A stretch of DNA of 26,736 nucleotides from a virus: IMG/VR virus record IMGVR_UViG_3300021962_004961, positions 1 through 26,736 of that record; one strand, given 5' to 3'. The notes under the pieces were generated by a model, which did no database searches, was not told the DNA's origin, and saw only the letters and a program-made list of their open reading frames with translations. A program made the position numbers and the translations under genes. Every line of letters begins with the position of its first letter. Position 1 is the stretch's first letter. Positions 24,441-26,736 of this stretch are shown here, piece after piece.

Positions 24441-25321
24441 TACAACACCCCAAGTTTTTTAATAGACTTAGTATACTTCGAAAGTATCTTGTCTACAAGT
24501 ATATTTCCTGTTCCTTCGAATAAACCTTTGTCAAATTGAATTCTATATTGATCTGTGTTATAAGAAGATATAAATCTCTTATAATAATCTAACTTTCCAC
24601 AATCTATGTCGTGTACTAGCATTTCTGTTGCCTTAACAATGTCAGATGGAACTGATGAATAGCCATACTCAACAGTTATTCTATAATCCCAAGTTTTTCC
24701 AAAACCTCTATACACAAACTGTGGATCAAGAGAGTCTGATGATGCTGCTGGCAAAACAAGTGGGGCAGATTCAGCACGATTAATATTGTCTGTTGATTTT
24801 TCAACAATTGCTGTCTTATCAGATGTTACTTCATACTCTCTGTCTGTTACCAACTTGTTATTTTCGTATACACTTAAAACCTTTTTTACATCATCCCAGA
24901 TAGGCAAATAGTCTGATCCAGTTCCTGTAAAATTCAAAACCTTTTTCTTATAATAAAAACCTTCTCCAACTATTGAATCAATAATTGCTCTTGCTATTCC
25001 TTCACTGTCTGCGTAAGCAGAAATCTCAGATGCGGTATTTCCTTTTGTTGATGGATTAACATATGGCCTAGTTGTTTCATAAGAGTCGTCAAAAACAATA
25101 TCGTCTAAAATTTTAATCTCTACTCTATACTCAGAGTCATACCTTCCTGGAAGGTTTATAGTAATTGTATCTCCCGTCGAAAGTTCTTCAAATTCTAGGG
25201 TGGAGACTGAAAGATCCGCCATATCAGTAATAAGAACAGTTACATCCTCATCCACTACAGATGCAGGAATTGTATAAGTAACTGGTATATCTGCGTATGG
25301 CGGAACTCTCAATATCTCCAT
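24440..25321 (-). CDS. head-to-tail adaptor protein
   Basis: A 293-residue protein joining the portal to the neck. The first 95 residues look like an added beta-sandwich (VTYTIPASVVDEDVTVLITD, TITINLPGRYDSEYRVEI). From about residue 110 the protein has the familiar adaptor pattern: ARAIIDSIVGEGFYYKKKV, DVKKVLSVYENNKLV, RGFGKTWDYRITVEYGY, VPSDIVKATEMLVHDI, and a final basic helix. I recognise the YGY..VP.DI/V..A run from head-to-tail adaptors of actinophages. The ATG at 25321 is 6 bases after the preceding stop, with GGGGT upstream. The N-terminal domain is longer than in SPP1 gp15-type adaptors (about 100 residues) and may be exposed on the neck. Confidence 0.65.
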   Translation of the reverse strand: MEILRVPPYADIPVTYTIPASVVDEDVTVLITDMADLSVSTLEFEELSTGDTITINLPGRYDSEYRVEIKILDDIVFDDSYETTRPYVNPSTKGNTASEISAYADSEGIARAIIDSIVGEGFYYKKKVLNFTGTGSDYLPIWDDVKKVLSVYENNKLVTDREYEVTSDKTAIVEKSTDNINRAESAPLVLPAASSDSLDPQFVYRGFGKTWDYRITVEYGYSSVPSDIVKATEMLVHDIDCGKLDYYKRFISSYNTDQYRIQFDKGLFEGTGNILVDKILSKYTKSIKKLGVL

Positions 25322-25327
25322 ACTGAG

Positions 25328-25738
25328 TTACCCCAAAACCTTTTGAACTTCTTCTGGTGTTGCTGGGCGAACGTGTGAGCGAGTTAGCCATTTATCTGCT
25401 TGGTCTTTTGTTACAATGTTGACACCTCTATAAATAGCGCCTCCTGCTTCTTCCCAACGAACATTTTTTGTTGAGTAGATAGCAACCTTGTCTTCGCTTT
25501 GATGTTCTGGCTTGATTGTCTTTGCTGGACCATCTGCTGCCATTGATCCTATAGCGCCACTGCGAAGAAATCCTAGTGCTTGAACTGGCTCTGCAACAGG
25601 TTCTGCAACAGGTTCTGCAACAGGTTCTGCTACAGCCTCTACAACTGGCTCTGCAACAGGTTCTGCTGGTGTTTCTACAACGACTGGCTCTTCTACATTT
25701 TCTGTTGAAAATGGTTGGTTATAATCATTATTTTCCAT
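25328..25738 (-). CDS. Glu-Pro-Val-Ala repeat protein, probable virion-associated
   Basis: A 136-residue acidic protein between capsid and adaptor. Residues about 10-52 are low complexity, dominated by AEPV units encoded by seven 12-base repeats (25587-25670), and should be extended and flexible. The C-terminal half (about 55-136: LGFLRSGAIGSMAADG, DKVAIYSTKNVRWEEAGG, IYRGVNIVTKDQADKWL) looks folded and resembles small proteins found after the capsid gene in related phages. Possible roles are a head-surface or capsid-associated factor; I see no proof of either. The ATG at 25738 has a perfect AAGGAGG, and a perfect extended -10 lies 19 bases before it, so strong independent expression is likely. 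Confidence 0.8.
   Translation of the reverse strand: MENNDYNQPFSTENVEEPVVVETPAEPVAEPVVEAVAEPVAEPVAEPVAEPVQALGFLRSGAIGSMAADGPAKTIKPEHQSEDKVAIYSTKNVRWEEAGGAIYRGVNIVTKDQADKWLTRSHVRPATPEEVQKVLG
25587..25670 (-). repeat. seven tandem 12-base repeats inside the repeat protein gene
   Basis: Plus-strand units are ggctctgcaaca, ggttctgcaaca (twice), ggttctgctaca, gcctctacaact, ggctctgcaaca and ggttctgctggt. Each encodes four residues of AEPV type. The in-frame unit length means slippage would change copy number without breaking the frame. Confidence 0.9.
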
Positions 25739-25756
25739 TGAATCCTCCTTGTTTGT

Positions 25757-25765
25757 ATTATATCA
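25757..25765 (-). promoter_or_regulatory. extended -10 promoter candidate for the repeat protein and neck operon
   Basis: TGATATAAT on the minus strand is a perfect TGnTATAAT. No good -35 is seen (CTGTCC at 18 bases has three matches). It overlaps the tail of the capsid terminator. Start of transcription would fall near 25750, giving a short leader with AAGGAGG before the ATG at 25738. Confidence 0.38.
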
Positions 25766-25777
25766 TTAAAGTATTAA

Positions 25778-25807
25778 GGGGGACAGGAGAGTGAACTCCC
25801 GCCCCCC
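25778..25807 (-). terminator. hairpin after the capsid gene, intrinsic terminator or attenuator
   Basis: Read on the minus strand, the arms are GGGGGGCGGGAG and CTCTCCTGTCCCCC around the loop TTCA. The stem is about 12 pairs with a two-base bulge and G-U pairs. It is followed by TTAATACTTT, a poor U-tract, so it may be a partial terminator or a 3' stabiliser of the capsid message. Placement directly after the capsid gene is typical. Confidence 0.6.
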
Positions 25808-25828
25808 ATTAAAGGTTACTGTTACAGA

Positions 25829-26736
25829 TTATGCATCTGCAGCAGCGTCAGCGAATGCAATTGCATCCTCTTCTTCCCATTGAATACCAAAGCGGACGAA
25901 TACTGTGTATTCAATTGTGTCCTTCTTTGCTACGTACTCACGGTTTACAGTGATATCTCTCTGGAATCCCCATACACGGTTGGCAGGGAATGTCAAATCG
26001 ATATAGCCTGCTGGGTAGTAAGGAACTTCCTGAACTTCAATTCCGAGAACACGAGTTGTACGTGCTCCACCGAATGTCTGTCCGATACCATCGAGGTATG
26101 ACTGACGGTTTGCTTGAGTGCTTCCTGGAATTTGTCCAGCAAACGCTTCAGCGACTGCGTCAGCAAGTGTACCGTTATTTTTAACGATTCCACCGAATGC
26201 ATCGGTACCTGCGTAGAACTTAAGATTGTTCTTAAGTGCACGGTACTTACGAGGCATTGCATTGATGATGCCCTGCATTACATCAGGTGTCCAAGCATTA
26301 TCTGCTACGGTCACTACTGACTCATGTGCATCTCCGTTATTCTTTACCTTGTGGATAAAGCCTGGCATGATTGACAAGAATGCTCCTGTTGAACCATCAC
26401 CATTGATAGCGAGATCTTCGATATCATTTGCGAATGCGTTGGTCATCAAGCGTACCAAGTGATCTTCTAGAGCATCACCTTCGACACCATCTTCCAAAGA
26501 TTCTGCAGTTACTTCCCAATCAAGACGAATCTTCTTGGTAGTAAGTTCGACCTTGGAGAATGTTGCGCCAGTGTTTGTGTAGTTACCAATTGCTTGTGCT
26601 GCTGCACGGATTACACGCTCACCTACGTTTACCTTCTCAAGTTCCATTGAATTAGCCTTCATTGTTACACGACGGCCATCCTTTGCTAACACTGTAGCGT
26701 CCCAAACATAGTCGATAAAACGACGTGCCTGCTCGG
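25829..26736 (-). CDS. major capsid protein (N-terminus cut by right edge)
   Basis: The frame stays open to the window edge, so the 301 residues seen are the C-terminal part. The visible start reads EQARRFIDYVWDATVLAKDG, then RVTMKANSMELEKVNVGERV, which matches the early part of HK97-fold capsid proteins of actinophages; only a short N-terminus is likely missing. Later landmarks are GATFSKVELTTKKIRLDWEV, a helix rich in Leu/Ile, ALKNNLKFYAGTDAFG and the C-terminal VNREYVAKKDTIEYTVFVRFG typical of the P-domain end. The protein ends in an Ala/Asp tail. The GTG at 26692 is internal, not a start. A G/C-rich hairpin lies 21 bases past the stop, limiting readthrough into the next gene. Confidence 0.9.
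   Translation of the reverse strand, partial: EQARRFIDYVWDATVLAKDGRRVTMKANSMELEKVNVGERVIRAAAQAIGNYTNTGATFSKVELTTKKIRLDWEVTAESLEDGVEGDALEDHLVRLMTNAFANDIEDLAINGDGSTGAFLSIMPGFIHKVKNNGDAHESVVTVADNAWTPDVMQGIINAMPRKYRALKNNLKFYAGTDAFGGIVKNNGTLADAVAEAFAGQIPGSTQANRQSYLDGIGQTFGGARTTRVLGIEVQEVPYYPAGYIDLTFPANRVWGFQRDITVNREYVAKKDTIEYTVFVRFGIQWEEEDAIAFADAAADA

Noticed and set aside
24460-24490. Small inverted repeat around TTCGAA near the end of the adaptor gene
   Set aside because: The stem is about six AT-rich pairs with a mismatch, inside coding sequence and without a U-tract. It is too weak to call an operator or terminator.
26690-26692. GTG taken as the start of the capsid protein
   Set aside because: The frame stays open to the window edge and the upstream codons (EQARRFIDYVWDAT) belong to the capsid fold, so the true start is outside the window.
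1-26736. Search by eye for tRNA genes, CRISPR arrays, insertion elements, integrase, holin and endolysin
   Set aside because: Coding is nearly continuous on one strand, the largest gap is about 90 bases, and no protein shows these families' motifs. The lysis genes, if present, must lie outside the window.

Overview
The window is a single-strand block of a tailed double-stranded DNA phage (Caudoviricetes) with a long, non-contractile, siphovirus-like tail. All 25 genes I accept lie on the minus strand, so the transcriptional order runs from the right edge (26736) to the left edge (1). The DNA is AT-rich (by eye mid-to-high 30s % GC), tightly packed (many TAATG or ATGA stop/start overlaps), and has no gap above about 90 bases between genes. 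No tRNA, CRISPR, integrase, transposase, repressor, holin or endolysin is visible. From family resemblance (tail hub, tail assembly chaperone, MerR-like protein, DnaB/DnaG/DNA polymerase III alpha set) the best guess for the host is an actinobacterium, perhaps a low-GC freshwater lineage. That assignment is inference, weakly supported by two genes that look leaderless, a common arrangement in actinobacteria.

Layout in transcription order. (1) Head and neck: the C-terminal part of the major capsid protein (25829-26736, cut by the right edge), a hairpin terminator, a small protein with seven 12-base repeats (Glu-Pro-Val-Ala type), then head-tail adaptor, head-closure, neck and tail-terminator candidates (22781-25321). 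(2) Tail tube and assembly: major tail protein, a clear intrinsic terminator, a long and a short tail assembly chaperone that are paralogues, and a giant 2926-residue tape measure protein (12128-20908). (3) Tail tip: a distal-tail-like protein, a 1430-residue hub protein with a LamG-like insertion, and four smaller tip or fibre proteins (4590-7201). (4) Junction: a zinc-ribbon protein and a MerR-like DNA-binding protein with an AT-hook-like motif. (5) Replication: two small unknown proteins, DnaB-type helicase, another unknown, DnaG-type primase, a probable single-stranded DNA-binding protein, and the N-terminal PHP domain of a DNA polymerase III alpha subunit, cut by the left edge.

The late genes build capsid, neck and a very long tail. 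The chaperones coat the tape measure while the tail tube polymerises, and the hub and tip proteins cap the tail and probably bind the host surface. The left module supplies most of a phage replisome. The most interesting signal is the chaperone locus. Lambda-like phages make short and long chaperones from one gene by ribosomal frameshift. Here there are two separate paralogous genes, apparently tuned by a terminator, a leaderless-type promoter for the long form, and a promoter plus strong Shine-Dalgarno for the short form.
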